A DNA stretch of 64,000 bases, from NCBI GenBank assembly GCA_037176725.1, contig JAZBRS010000074.1, positions 62,810,001 through 62,874,000 of the forward strand, written 5' to 3'. The notes under the pieces were generated by a model. That model did no database searches, had not been told where the DNA came from, and was given only the letters and a program-made list of their open reading frames with translations. The position numbers and the translations under genes were made by a program. Below are positions 33,656 through 45,013 of this stretch, piece after piece; within the stretch, counting starts at the first letter, position 1; the number at the start of each line of letters is the position of its first letter. Source of the stretch: Posidonia oceanica (taxonomy: Eukaryota; Streptophyta; Magnoliopsida; Alismatales; Posidoniaceae).

Positions 33656-36600
33656 TGTTGACGCCCCATCTTGGCAGGCCCGGACCCTTGGAGCCCTCCT
33701 GGTGATTGCTGGTTCAAACCCCAACCAAACCCTAACCCTAATCCTCCTCTCTACCCTTCAAAATCAGCCTGTTTTGACCTAAACCTTTACCCCCCTTCCC
33801 GACCTCAAAACCCAACCAAAATGCATAGGAAAATCCACCACTATCCACCCAACAAGCCTACCCAAAAACTTAGAAATTTCCAAACCTAACCCATCCCCAA
33901 AAACCCTAGAAAACCTAGGTGAAACTACCCTTTTTCTACACCTTGAAACCCCTCCAAAACCTGCTAGGAATCAAACCAAAACTTTAGAACCAACACTTCG
34001 AACCCTAGACTACCCACTCACCAATTTTCACCCCATTCCAAGACCATTAAGACCCTCTTTCACCCAAATTATCCTTTTCTCTCTCCGGGATTATCATTTT
34101 CTCTCTCCTCTCTCTCTCCTGATTATCATCTCTCTTTTCATCCCTTTCTTACCCTTTTTCTGGTCTGGCTGTGGGCCCCCTCTGTGCTTCTATCCTTCCT
34201 CTATCTTATCCCTATTTTTACTTTATTTTTAACACTTTTTCTGAATTTTAAAAAATCGTTTTCCTCCAACCTATCTCTTTTCCTCTTATCTCCTTCTTTT
34301 TTCCTTCTCTTTTCCTTTTCCCTCTCTTGCAAAAATCCACAAAAACCCATAAAAATCTGTAAAACCTCAAAACATAAAAGGAACAAATCAGAACCCTAAG
34401 AAAAACAATTAAAAAATCTTAAACAAGCAATTAACAACTTAAACTTAACTAAAGCAAGCTAAAAAGAAAACCAAACATGCAAACTAAAAAATGCAAAACA
34501 AATCAAAAGAAAACACTGAAAAATCAAGGAAAAAGCTAAAATAAAATCAAAACCCACCAAAAATAAAAACCCCATCAGGAGAATTAAAAGACAAACCCTA
34601 AAAAGGAGAATTAAAAATCAAACACTAAAACAAGTAATTAAAGAAGGCAAAAGACTTAACCTAATAAGCATAAGAAAAACAAGTTAAAAGCTTAATTAAA
34701 AAAAAGAAGAGAAAAACACATCTGAAAGACTTGAAAACACCCTATCAAACCAGAAAAATCCAACTAAAAACTTCAAGAAAAATCAATAAATAAAAAATCA
34801 AAACACAACTTAAAAGACTTAAGAAGGAAAAAACCCTAAAAAGACTAAGACTTAAGAACCCAAAACCAACCCTGATTAAATACGAAAATAAATCCTAAAA
34901 AATCCTAATTAATATCCTAAGTGTCCAACAAGGGAAATACAATTTTTAAAATAATTTAAAAAGAGTTTAACAAACATTTAATCAAGTGAAAACCAATTAA
35001 AAGCAAAACCAAAGCCTTAAAACCCTAATCAAGCCCAAAACACATTAATCAACTCAAAATGACCATTAAAAATCTTAATTAAAATCCTAACCTACAGCAC
35101 AACCCTTCTGGCATTTTTACTTATTTTTAGTTCCTTTTCATCAATTTTATTTCCCCATTCTACCCTCTCTTTCTTTCTTACTTCTCTTTTTCTTTCTTCC
35201 TTTTCTCTACTGGGCCCTCCGGCCCGTTTCTTCTTTTATTTCTCTTCTTCGGCCCGCAGCACAGTCCGGCCCGCTTTCTCCTTCTTCTTCCTTCTTCTTC
35301 CTCGCGCTTCCACCGGCTTTTTTCTTCCCGCGAGCTGCTGCCAACAGTCTTCCCTCCTCCGATTTAAATTCAAGCTTCCATCACTTCGGTCTACAGCAGC
35401 TCGCCGTCTCCCCATCTCAGCACCAAATCCGAGGCCGGTCGCCTCGCCGTCTCCTCTGCTGCAGTGGCCGCCGCTGAATTCGAAATCAGCAAGCGCGCCA
35501 GTAGCCAGCAGCTCCTGATATAATCCTCCGTCCTTCCTTCAATCCGGAGAGAGTCGACCTTCAGTTGGCAACCTGTGAGAGCGAGCAAACGAGCAAACCA
35601 TCACCAGCAGTTAGTAAACCAGAATCCATTCCATTTCTTCCACCTGAAACAACCTTCTTCTCTTCTTCTCTGCCTCCTCCAATTTCCAGAGGAGAGAGCG
35701 GCAAGAGAGAGTGTTTGAGAGCCACCTTTGCATCCTGGAGAGAAGCCTCCATTTCAGACCGATCCCCACACCCAATTCTCCTCTTTTCTTTTCTGAAATC
35801 TTCAGAAAACTCTCCTTCATCTTTTCCAGCAGAACAGACCCACTTCAAGCCCCCATCCTTCTCCCAGTTGTCCCCCCAATCTCACCCAACAACCGGCCAT
35901 CTTCCTTCACCTTTCCACAGCCATTCCACCACACAAAACACCTTCAGACCACCTGCAACCCCAACTGCAACCCAACTCCGATCCCCTCAGCAATTCCCTC
36001 CACCACAGCTCACAGCCTTCTCCCAAACTCCGTCCAGGGACTCACTGAACCTCTACCTTTCTAGAGCCCCAGACCTCAAGCCCGGTCACCCCCCATAGAC
36101 TGCAAACTCCATTACAAACACCTACATCAATCGTTGACCAGAAATCCGACCAACTCCTAAATCCTCTCCACAGCCTCTAGAACAGCAATCCAATCATCCA
36201 GAATCACTCCCCGAACCTCCAGCAATCTTCCAGAGCAACCCATCCAGCCTGAGGAGCAGCAAACACCCTCCCCGACCTCCGGTAGTATTCTGAGAACCCA
36301 AAAGTGCCGAATCCTCACCCGAGCTGTAGAGCTTCAGTCTGGTCGATCAGGAAGCACCGGAGGGATGTTCTGAGGCACCTCCAACCTTCGCGAGCGACTG
36401 ACGATCACCGCAGCGATTGGACGAACGCCGCCGGCCACCTCTGGAACCACTGACGTCGGGAGGACATCTCAGACGCGGCCTCAGGTACGTTTTGCTCCCC
36501 TTAGCTTCCCTTTCCTTCCCTCTTGCTTCTCCAGCCTTTAGATTAGGATTTCCGGTCTTCCTGCTCCGTCCCCGACTTGCCGGCCAGTTCTCCTTCTCCG

Positions 36601-39600
36601 GCGCCGGCTGCTCTTCCTCCAGACGCTCCGGCCAGCAGAGCGGACTCCGGACAGTTCCCAGAGCTCCGGACGAACGCCAGCACCAAGCTCCGCCGGTCTG
36701 CGCCTCCCCAACCTCCTCTGTCGACGGCGATGAGTACTGCCGGCGTCCTGCTACAGTACTCGTCGACCGTCGACGAACTACTGTTCATTTATTTTCTCTT
36801 TAGTAAAGTTTTAGGTGTAAATATTGCAGATCTGGTTTAAGTTTTTTTATTTTTGCATTTCATTCCTTCTGCCATTTAATATGCTTAGTTTTTAATTTAA
36901 AACCATGCTAAATTGCTTAATATGTTCATGCTTTCTCGTATTTGCCTTCTGGTCATGTCACTGTGCATTTCAGTTATAATATTTTGCATTTTAGCCCCTC
37001 TATTTTCGATTTTTGCACATAGGTCCTGCATTAAATCAGATCATTTAAATGCATCATTTTTACCATATTGCATTGCATTCTGGCCCCCTGCATGTTTATG
37101 ATTTTGCATATAGGTCCATGCACTGTAGAATTTAGCTTTTATTTTTGATTTTTGCATACTGCATTGCATATTTTACCTTCTAGTTTTGCATTTTTGCAGT
37201 TAGGTCCATTTTAAATGGACAGTAACTGTGTTGCATATATTTTAGCTTATTAAATTGCATTTTCAACCCTGCATTTTTCAAAAATTACACTGTAGTCCTG
37301 TTATCTGATTTTCAGAGCATGTTTTCCATATTAAATTGCATTTTTGACCCCTGCATAATTTCAAAATCACACATAGGTCCTTGCATCTTTCAAAAAACCA
37401 TGTAAAAAGACCATTTGCCCCTAGGTTGCATCCTAGCTCCTATGCCTACCAAATTGCATACAGACCCTCCACTAGCATTCTCAGACTCTCCAGAACCCTG
37501 TTTTCTGGAAAATTTGCATTTTAGACCCCAGTTTTTCCAAAATTGCATTCTGACTTCTTTTTGATTTCAAAACCTCTTCTAAAGCATACCCTCTTTTCAA
37601 AACAACTTTCTGAGCCTAGTTTTTCTTGCAAAATGGACCCCTGTCCTCCCCTGTTTTCAAAAGCCTTTCCTGTGGATCTCCTGTTTTCTGGAAAATTTGC
37701 ATTTTTAGCCCCTTTCTTTTTTTAAAATGCTTTTTGAAATCCTGGCTTTTCCCAGTTTCTTCTCTTTGCCTTTTCCTGTTTTTGCATGCATCCTGCATCC
37801 ACCTAGTCTTGCATCTTAGCATCCTTTTGCACACACTAAGCACTTTTAGCTCCCTTTCACTTGGGAGGACCTTTTGCACATCCCTAGGACCTCCTGAACA
37901 CCTAGATCTGTTCTTCTCCCCTATTCTGGCCCTTCTGCCTTGAAGCTGCGATATCTTCCAATCCGGCCGTTGGATCTTCTCAAGTAAGCTGCCCAGGCGA
38001 CCGCAGCAAAGCGCTCTTCAGCATGAACCAGACAGATTTCAGATCAGGCTCCCGGATTTCCAGGTATGTCCTCCTGAACCCCTGCATTGCATTCATCTGC
38101 GTGCCATCTGCACAGCTTTCCTTGTTTTCGCTTTCTGTTTCTTTGAGCATGTAGAATAGGGCCTCCCCTTTCTGCTTGTATCCTCCAATCCCCGTTTCGC
38201 GTTTCCCTATGTGTTTTGTGTTGAGTTTTCCCTGGATTTATCACTTAATGTGACTTTCTTCCCTCTTTTCCACGATCCGATCGCATCGCGAGCTTTGGGC
38301 AACGTGCGAGACACACCGTGGAACGGTTTAGCGGGAAACAGTCGCAAAGAGGTGGTAATCCCTCTGTTCGCCCCCTCTCCCCTCTGTAGGTCTTCACACC
38401 TACTCTGAGTGGTCCTAAACGACGTCTGTTCTCACACATACGTTGTTTTGCCTCCCCTTTGGCCTCTTCTAATCTTTTTCTGCATTCTTGCATTCGCATG
38501 GCTTTTCCGAGGTTTCTGCTTCGCTATTTTGGCACCGTTTCGCGTGCCCGCGCTCGTCTTGGCACCGTTTTGCGTGCCGGCCTCGCTCTTTTGCATCGTT
38601 TTGCGTGCCATTCTGTTTTCTTGCCTTGTTTTGCGTGCTGGCCTCGCTCTTTTGCATCGTTTTGCGTGCCATTCTGTTCTCTTGCCTTGTTTTGCGCGCT
38701 GCCTTGCTTTCTCGCTTGTTTTGCATGCCGCTCTCTTTTTGCATCGTTTTGCGTGCCATTCTGTTCTCTTGCCTTGTTTTGCGCGCTGCCTTGCTTTCTC
38801 GCTTGTTTTGCGTGCCGCTCTCGTTTTTGGCACCGTTTTGCGTGCCTCTTTGCTTCCTTGTCTCGTTTTGCGTGCTGCCTTGCTTTCTCGCTTGTTTTGC
38901 GTGTCGATTTTGTTCTTTTGCTCCGTTCCACGTGCCTTTCTCGTTTCTCGCCTTGTTTTGCGTGTTTTACGCCGTTTTCCCTTGCATGTCGATTGCATTG
39001 CATGGTTTTCTCACTGTTTCGCTTCTTCACCTGCAGTTGCATATAGGGCTGTGATGCTTACTGCCTGGAGTTCTCATGAGCCCGGTTTCCCCTGGTTCGG
39101 AACACAGACAGCGTAGCTGAGCACTTAGAGAGCACGTTTACTTCCTTGCTTCGTTTCTTCCATTTAGAGCACACCTTGAGCATTCATTTAGGCATTATAG
39201 GCACATAGGCATTCAATCCTGCATTTTCCTGCGTATGCGAGCGTAAGCCTAGAAAGACCGATTTTCGGGCGTGTCGGGGGTGCCTAACACCTTCCCCGCG
39301 CGTAATAAGAGTCCTTACCCTGTCTTCTGGCCCGCAATGACCGTACTGCCCTTATCCTAGGCTAGAGTCATCTCAATTGCATTTGTTTGCAATTGTTTTC
39401 CTTTGCATTGCTTTGCTTTGCATTTCTTGCTCGGTTTTGCGTGTTAATTCGCGCATTTCCCCCGGTTTTCCTTGTCTCCCGTTAATAGACATGGTGGCGA
39501 CTCTGATTTGTCTTATCTTCCCCTTTTCTCCTCGATTTTAAAGCGTTTTCGAGTTGAGCCTCTTCCTCGGATCCAATCGCTGCTAGATTAGCGAGCCTGA

Positions 39601-39620
39601 TTCCGATCGGGATCGCTACA
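33656..39620 (+). repeat. 5' LTR of element D (5965 bp)
   Basis: It runs from tgttgacgccccatc to gatcgctaca. Zones in order: C/A-rich start with two telomere-like units (33720-33740), A-rich stretch (34350-35090), pyrimidine-rich and GC-rich zone (35100-36770), a region of repeated ttttgcatt-type phrases (36850-37700), the ttttgcgtgcc minisatellite (38530-38990) and a conserved 3' part. Long Ser/Pro- and Cys/Leu-rich ORFs inside are compositional. Promoter and transcript start cannot be placed from sequence alone. Confidence 0.95.
38530..38990. repeat. ttttgcgtgcc minisatellite in the 5' LTR of D
   Basis: Alternating units such as gcatcgttttgcgtgccatt and cttgccttgttttgcgcgctg form a short higher-order array. 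The 3' LTR copy (61310-61790) has a different order and number of units, which accounts for much of the length difference between the two LTRs. Confidence 0.88.
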
Positions 39621-39621
39621 G

Positions 39622-39639
39622 TGGCGACTCCGCTGGGGA
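39622..39639 (+). other. Primer-binding site of element D
   Basis: The sequence tggcgactccgctgggga begins one base after the LTR end. It is the type of site described for Tat/Ogre elements, where the primer is tRNA-Arg; the tRNA match itself was not checked. Confidence 0.88.
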
Positions 39640-40951
39640 TTAAACTAGACTCCGGCTTTCGTTCCCGGCTTTTCGCTCGCTTGTTTTGCAGCTTTGTCTG
39701 CCTTGTGTGCCTTCTTCGCCTGTTTTGCTTGCTTTTCTGTGCAAACTCCTAGCGAGTCGCTTCGTAGCTACTTTGCTTAGGTTTTGCACCCCTTTTGTCT
39801 CGGTTTGCGCTTTCCTTTGCCTGGCTTTGCTCCTTTGCCTATTTATTTACTTGTTGTCTTGCTTATGCTCTTATTTCTTTTACAGTCTGCTTACTTTTAC
39901 CTTACTTTACCTTACTTGCCTATTACTGCTTTAATTCTCGCACATTACATGTTTACATACCTTGTTTGGCTAAAATACATGCTTTTTGAATGATAAATGC
40001 TTCTTTTACACTCTTGCTATGTCACTACACACGCACATACTATGCTTACATGCCTTTTGACTTAATGAATGTTTTTTTTCACCATTATATTCACAAACAC
40101 TTGCACATGCCATGCACTTGCCTTTTGTTGTGTTGTATGATTGTTTGCCTGCCATGCTTGACTAATTTTCTTCCCTTTTGCACTTGCCATACTTAGGATA
40201 GTAGAGACTTGTTTGCTTCCCCCATGGTTAACTAAAAAATGCGAGTAAAAAGAACTTCTAGGAGCAACTAGAGACTACAAACAATCCTTCACTCCCTTTG
40301 GTTAATAAAATGCGCAAGATAAAAAACTCTAATCATTTTGCATAAGCATCATATAGGGCATGCATTCTTCTCCTCTGAGTCCACCTACTAGTCTGCGAAG
40401 GACGGTTCCGGCCTCTTGTTCCACTGCTTTGGGCGTGGCATAAGTTGGTCGGTCCGTCCCCTCCTTGTCCGGGGGTCGTGTCGGTGTTAGTAGAGGGTAC
40501 CACCCACGCTTTGGCGGGGTAGAGGCCACCAACGCACCACCCTGTCATTACCTGAGCTTTGGGCCGGGAGTTAGACAGGGGACCTACTTTTTCTGACCTG
40601 AGTCGGTGACCCGTACATCCAGGGATACCCGGAGTAGACAACCTTGCTAGGAAACACTAGTTAGGTAAGGGGGGCATACTAGAAAGCATGCACATCATTC
40701 ATGCCACTTAACTAACTCATTTGCATTCATCTTTAGTTTCTAACCCTAATTTCCTTCTGTTGTGTCAGCGTGATCGGTAAGCGAGTTTCCCTTTGCCAGA
40801 GCTCGAGTATCGACCTTCGTTGACGCCCTTTTGCGACTTAGTTCGCGACCATTCCTTTTCCGAGCTATTCGCACTTGCGACGATAGCTCCTCTTAGAAGA
40901 CACCTCTTGAACACTCGTCGCAGCCCTGTTCTCATGTGCTCTAGGTCAGCG
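39640..40951 (+). other. Untranslated leader of element D
   Basis: No ORF is convincing. The block 40370-40650 is shared with A and C and is the likeliest place for a packaging or translation signal. The gag ATG at 40952 is in the strong context agcgATGG. Confidence 0.75.
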
Positions 40952-43900
40952 ATGGCCCAGTACGTTAGTGAGCCTTCTTTTACTCCTGTCACGGAGGGTG
41001 TTTCCGTTCCGGCCCCTCCGATTGCTCTTTCTGTCCCGCTTGTTCCCCCTCCGACGCCAGGGTTTCCTCCTTTGACGTCTCTAGGTTCTCAGTACACCCC
41101 GGGACAGTGGCAAGCCTCCCTTCCTCCAGATCCGGTCGCCGAGTCTATCTTGACGGCCGTTACTCGCGCTCCGGAGACGCCACTACCCCCTCCGTCCCAG
41201 GGATACGTCGCTTTCGACATCCCTTCCACCGTCGCTGCGACCTTTGCTGTAGAATCCTTCCCTCCCGGACAATCTGTGTCCGTGCCACTTGTTTCTCAAT
41301 CCCCGCCGGCACTGCACTTCAGCGTCCCCACTGCCGAGACACCCGAAGCGCAGTACCAGCACCTGATGGAGCTTGCCCAGAGACTGCAGGGCATGGCTCT
41401 ATCAGTTCGTCCTTCTTCTATTCCTGTCGTTCCTGAGGTTCCTCCGAGGCCAGTTCCTGCATTCCATGCATCGACCTCCACACCTCTGCCTCGACCATCG
41501 TCGCAACTGCTCACGGTTCCGACGATGGGGGCCCGTCTACCGCCTCCCGCTGCACAACACTTAGCACAGCACGCTCCACTTCCCTCTGGTGGTCAGTCCT
41601 TTGGACCGGCTAGAGCCCAGTACCCCATTGGCTCGCTGTCTGGCACTCCGCCTATACAGCAACTGGTGCTCCGTCATCCTACCCCTATCACAGCACAGCA
41701 TGGCATTTATTCTTCTCCTCTTCACCAGGTCCAGCATCCTGCATACACTCCTGCATACACAGTCCCCCAGCACGGATACGCCGGCCATCCCGTTGCTCCA
41801 CCAGGCGACGCTATGGTAGATCCGGAGGAGCACTTAGGTGCGACCCATTCGGCGTATGTGCTCACTACCCCTGCTGATCCCTCTCCTACAGCAGCAATTC
41901 CAGACCCCATCAATAACTGGATGGACGTCTTGGAGAAGGCACTACGACTAGTGCAGGGTACTGAGCACCAGACCTACCAATTTCGGGACCTCTGCTGCTT
42001 TCCAGAGGCGGTACTCCCTCCGAAGTTCAAAATCCCAGACTTCGAGAAGTATAATGGTAGGGGCTGCCCCGTAGCACACTTGAAGGCGTATTGCGGTGAT
42101 CTCGCTCAGCTTCAAGCTGACAAGAGGTTGCTGATCCGCTTGTTCCAGAAAAGTTTGACCGGGCCGGCACTCAAGTGGTTCACATCACTCGATATGTCAG
42201 CCATCAAGACTTGGAACGACCTCAGTCAGGCGTTCCTGGAGCAATACTCCTTCAACCTCGATCTTGTCCCAAAGAGGGCGGACTTGATCGCCATCAAGCA
42301 GAACTCTGGCGAGCCGTTCGGGGAGTACGTCGGCCGCTGGCGCGCCCTTGCCTCTCAGGTTCGAGATAGACCCTCTGATGAGGAATCTATCGAGATCGTT
42401 ATCAAAGGGGCGCAGCCGTCTCTCGGAGCTCTGCTTAGCATTCAACCAGTCACTACTTTTGCGGCACTCATCAGAGCTGGAGGGCGCGTGGAGAGTTCTT
42501 TGCGGAGTGGCAACTTCCCGGCTCTCTCTGCGTTCGCTAAGCAGGCAGTGATAAGCAGCAACAGTGCCAACAGCAGCGCCTCCAACAACAACAACAGCGG
42601 CAGCAGCAACAACCGCCCGAAGAGGAAGGATCCGCCGAAACCCGCTGTTGCTTTCGTCGATTCTCCTGCTGTGCCTGTTCACTTGCCGTCCCGGCCTGCC
42701 CCAGCTCAGATAGTGTACGCTCCTGCATCTAGGAATCCACACACACCACACATCACTACCACCGCTAGACCAGTCTATCCTGCCGCACCGGTCCAGCAAG
42801 GCTCACACCCAAGGCAAAGAAGACCACCCGCTGAGAGGAGGAATTTCACCCCACTGGTGGAACCACTCACGGTCATCTTGCCGAAGGTGGCATCGCTCCT
42901 GAAGTTCCCGGAGGTTTGTCCACCGCCAAGCCCTCTGCCGCATTGGTTTAGGCCGGACCTCTTCTGCAATTTCCATCGAAGCGTCGGGCATTCGACGGAC
43001 AATTGCTTCTCCCTGCGGAACGCGATTCAGGACCTGATCGAATCGGGAACGATTGTGATCGACACGCACGAGGCTTCCACTCAAGCGCGCACTCATGCAT
43101 CTGCATCTCCAGCTGTTCCCCCGCATTCTGGCATCGTCCGCCAACCTTTACCGGAGCACTCTTATCCGGGAGGGGCGGGAACCTCAGGCGTCCACTCTGT
43201 CTTTCCTTCCGGGCCCGCTACTTTTGTAGTAGACCCTTCCGATCTTATCTCTGACATCTCTGAGCCTTTCCCAGTCAGTCTCTATCTTGCGGTAGTTGCC
43301 GGCTCTGAGTCGGGAATCCATTTGATCCGACCGCGTGCCAGGCTGGAGCACTCTCTCGCGCCTCCCACCGTGCTTCCCCAGGCTCAATCCCCTGTACACC
43401 TCTTAGCCAGAGCCCAGCCTAGTTCTCCCATCCACCTCTTAGGGCGGCCTCAGCTACACCTTCTAGGCAGACCTCAACCTGCCCCAGCCTTCCCACCCCA
43501 ACAACCATATCCCCTAGATAGACCTCAAAATCCTGTAGGTCCCCCTATAACCCCTCCTGTGCTCGCAGCACATGCTCCAGTCGTCATTGATTTGACCCTG
43601 GACACCCATCGTGTCCCTTACAGCTACGCCACAGAAATGTGCGCGGAAGTAACGCGATCGGGGAGGGTTTATAGGCCCCCAGCACCGGCAACTAGGCCAA
43701 CTCACCCTGGACCAGTTATACCCCCACCCTCAGGCCAACCCTTAGCAGATCCAACCCTGGATCAGCCCATAGTTAGCCAAATCCCTATCCAGCCTGTAGT
43801 AACCCAGCTTCCTTCCACTACCCCCTTAGAACCTACTAGAACCAGCCCTCCAGCTGCTAGGAGAAGCCAACCTAAAGCAGACCTAACCTCCCAGCTTAAG

Positions 43901-44053
43901 AAGGTCAAAGCCGACATCTCCATCTGGGATTTGATCCACACTTCTGCCGAACACCGCGAGGCTTTTCTTCGCGTGTTCCAGGCTGCTCGTGTGTCCCAGT
44001 CCATTGAGCCTTCAGCCTTGGAGAGCATGGTTGGGTTAATCGCGGAACCCTAG
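40952..44053 (+). CDS. gag: Gag polyprotein of element D
   Basis: Structural protein that would form the cytoplasmic particle and package RNA. I chose ATG 40952 (MAQYVSEPSF) because A and C share it; an upstream in-frame ATG at 40934 is not shared by A. A long Pro/Ser/Gln-rich N-terminal half (about 360 residues) precedes the gag core (about residues 358-525: FKIPDFEKYNGRGCPVAHLK, LFQKSLTGPALKWFTSLDMS, FLEQYSFNLDLVPKR). A zinc-knuckle-like CNFHRSVGHSTDNC (CX2HX4HX4C, about residues 671-684) follows, then a Pro-rich tail. At 1,033 codons it is long for a Gag. It ends with TAG 44051-44053, after which the same frame continues directly into protease. Confidence 0.9.
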   Translation: MAQYVSEPSFTPVTEGVSVPAPPIALSVPLVPPPTPGFPPLTSLGSQYTPGQWQASLPPDPVAESILTAVTRAPETPLPPPSQGYVAFDIPSTVAATFAVESFPPGQSVSVPLVSQSPPALHFSVPTAETPEAQYQHLMELAQRLQGMALSVRPSSIPVVPEVPPRPVPAFHASTSTPLPRPSSQLLTVPTMGARLPPPAAQHLAQHAPLPSGGQSFGPARAQYPIGSLSGTPPIQQLVLRHPTPITAQHGIYSSPLHQVQHPAYTPAYTVPQHGYAGHPVAPPGDAMVDPEEHLGATHSAYVLTTPADPSPTAAIPDPINNWMDVLEKALRLVQGTEHQTYQFRDLCCFPEAVLPPKFKIPDFEKYNGRGCPVAHLKAYCGDLAQLQADKRLLIRLFQKSLTGPALKWFTSLDMSAIKTWNDLSQAFLEQYSFNLDLVPKRADLIAIKQNSGEPFGEYVGRWRALASQVRDRPSDEESIEIVIKGAQPSLGALLSIQPVTTFAALIRAGGRVESSLRSGNFPALSAFAKQAVISSNSANSSASNNNNSGSSNNRPKRKDPPKPAVAFVDSPAVPVHLPSRPAPAQIVYAPASRNPHTPHITTTARPVYPAAPVQQGSHPRQRRPPAERRNFTPLVEPLTVILPKVASLLKFPEVCPPPSPLPHWFRPDLFCNFHRSVGHSTDNCFSLRNAIQDLIESGTIVIDTHEASTQARTHASASPAVPPHSGIVRQPLPEHSYPGGAGTSGVHSVFPSGPATFVVDPSDLISDISEPFPVSLYLAVVAGSESGIHLIRPRARLEHSLAPPTVLPQAQSPVHLLARAQPSSPIHLLGRPQLHLLGRPQPAPAFPPQQPYPLDRPQNPVGPPITPPVLAAHAPVVIDLTLDTHRVPYSYATEMCAEVTRSGRVYRPPAPATRPTHPGPVIPPPSGQPLADPTLDQPIVSQIPIQPVVTQLPSTTPLEPTRTSPPAARRSQPKADLTSQLKKVKADISIWDLIHTSAEHREAFLRVFQAARVSQSIEPSALESMVGLIAEP

Positions 44054-45013
44054 GTCATCTCTTTTACAAGTGATGAGCTGCCTCCGGCAGGGATTAATCA
44101 CAACCAGCCCCTATTCGTCACGGTGCAGTTCAAAAGCTTCCGCATTCCCCTAACACTGGTTGATAACGGGTCAGGCCTTAACGTCTGCCCCTTGCGTACA
44201 GCAACCAAGCTCGGATTCAAAGCCGAGGATATCACGCCAGCCGTGAAGGGAATGACTGCGTTTGACAACACTCACCATGACGCTCTAGGGATTCTGATTA
44301 TCCCCCTGGCTATTGGTCCGGTCGTCTTCGACGTAGAATTCTATGTCGTCGACTTGAAGCCTAACTTCAATCTTCTGCTTGGGCGCCCTTGGCTCCACAA
44401 GCATCAGGTCCTTCCTTCGACCCACCATCGAATGATAAAGTACCGTCGTGGCGATGATGTCATTGTCGTCATGGCGGAGAACTTTGAGAAGGAGCGGATC
44501 GAAGCAGTCTCCCCCGTGTCTTCACAATCTATCCCGTTTGACCCCGAGACTTCTGAAGCCCTATATCGCGTTAACCGGTGCGAGCCAGTTAACTTCGTTC
44601 CTGATCTTGAACGTGTCAACTCCTTGACCGTTCACAGTAACCCCTTTCGAATGGTCGAGAATGTATGTCACAGGTGGGGTTACACAAAGGGTACGCCGCT
44701 CGGGCGTCACGGCCAGGGGATCGCAGAGCCGATCGTAGCAGTGGAGCGAAGGAAATCGGAAGGCCTCGGCTACAAACCAAAGCTCAACAAAGATCACTGC
44801 TTCCAGCTCAGAGATCGTGCGCCAGCCATTCCCAGAGACCTTACTAACTTTACCAGTGCAGGAATTCTGGGATCAACCAACTACCAAGTCACAGCGCCGG
44901 CAGAGGATTGGGTGTGTATTGAGGACTACTACTCGGATGAGGAGCAGTCTGATGCAACAGAGGCAGTCCCAACCGGCACAGCAGAAACAGTGGTCAGAGC
45001 AGAGGCCCCATAG
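44054..45013 (+). CDS. pro: Aspartic protease with a G-patch-like segment (element D)
   Basis: This segment would cut the polyprotein into mature parts. It has no ATG of its own at its start and continues the gag frame past TAG 44051 (VISFTSDELPPAGINHNQPL). The active-site loop is LTLVDNGSGLNVCP, the DNGS form usual in plant Tat elements, and the flap and hydrophobic strand FNLLLGRPWLH follow. Near 44650-44800 a glycine-rich stretch (MVENVCHRWGYTKGTPLGRH, GQGIAEPI, EGLGYKP) resembles a G-patch RNA-binding motif. The segment ends at TAG 45011-45013. Expression would need stop readthrough or a stop-free sister copy. Confidence 0.85.
   Translation, partial: VISFTSDELPPAGINHNQPLFVTVQFKSFRIPLTLVDNGSGLNVCPLRTATKLGFKAEDITPAVKGMTAFDNTHHDALGILIIPLAIGPVVFDVEFYVVDLKPNFNLLLGRPWLHKHQVLPSTHHRMIKYRRGDDVIVVMAENFEKERIEAVSPVSSQSIPFDPETSEALYRVNRCEPVNFVPDLERVNSLTVHSNPFRMVENVCHRWGYTKGTPLGRHGQGIAEPIVAVERRKSEGLGYKPKLNKDHCFQLRDRAPAIPRDLTNFTSAGILGSTNYQVTAPAEDWVCIEDYYSDEEQSDATEAVPTGTAETVVRAEAP

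Noticed and set aside
33720..33740. Telomere-like aaaccctaaccctaatcc in the D LTR (also near 56500)
   Set aside because: Only about two units inside an LTR, also in the solo copy E in reverse; not an interstitial telomere.
35565..36098. 177-codon Ser/Pro-rich ORF in both D LTRs (also 58344-58877)
   Set aside because: The start is TTG, composition is pyrimidine-driven, and no domain is visible. Presence in both LTRs follows from LTR identity.
38409..39116. 235-codon Cys/Leu/Phe-rich ORF (also 61188-61928) and the opposite-strand Lys/Arg-rich ORFs
   Set aside because: They are translations of the ttttgcgtgcc minisatellite in several frames.
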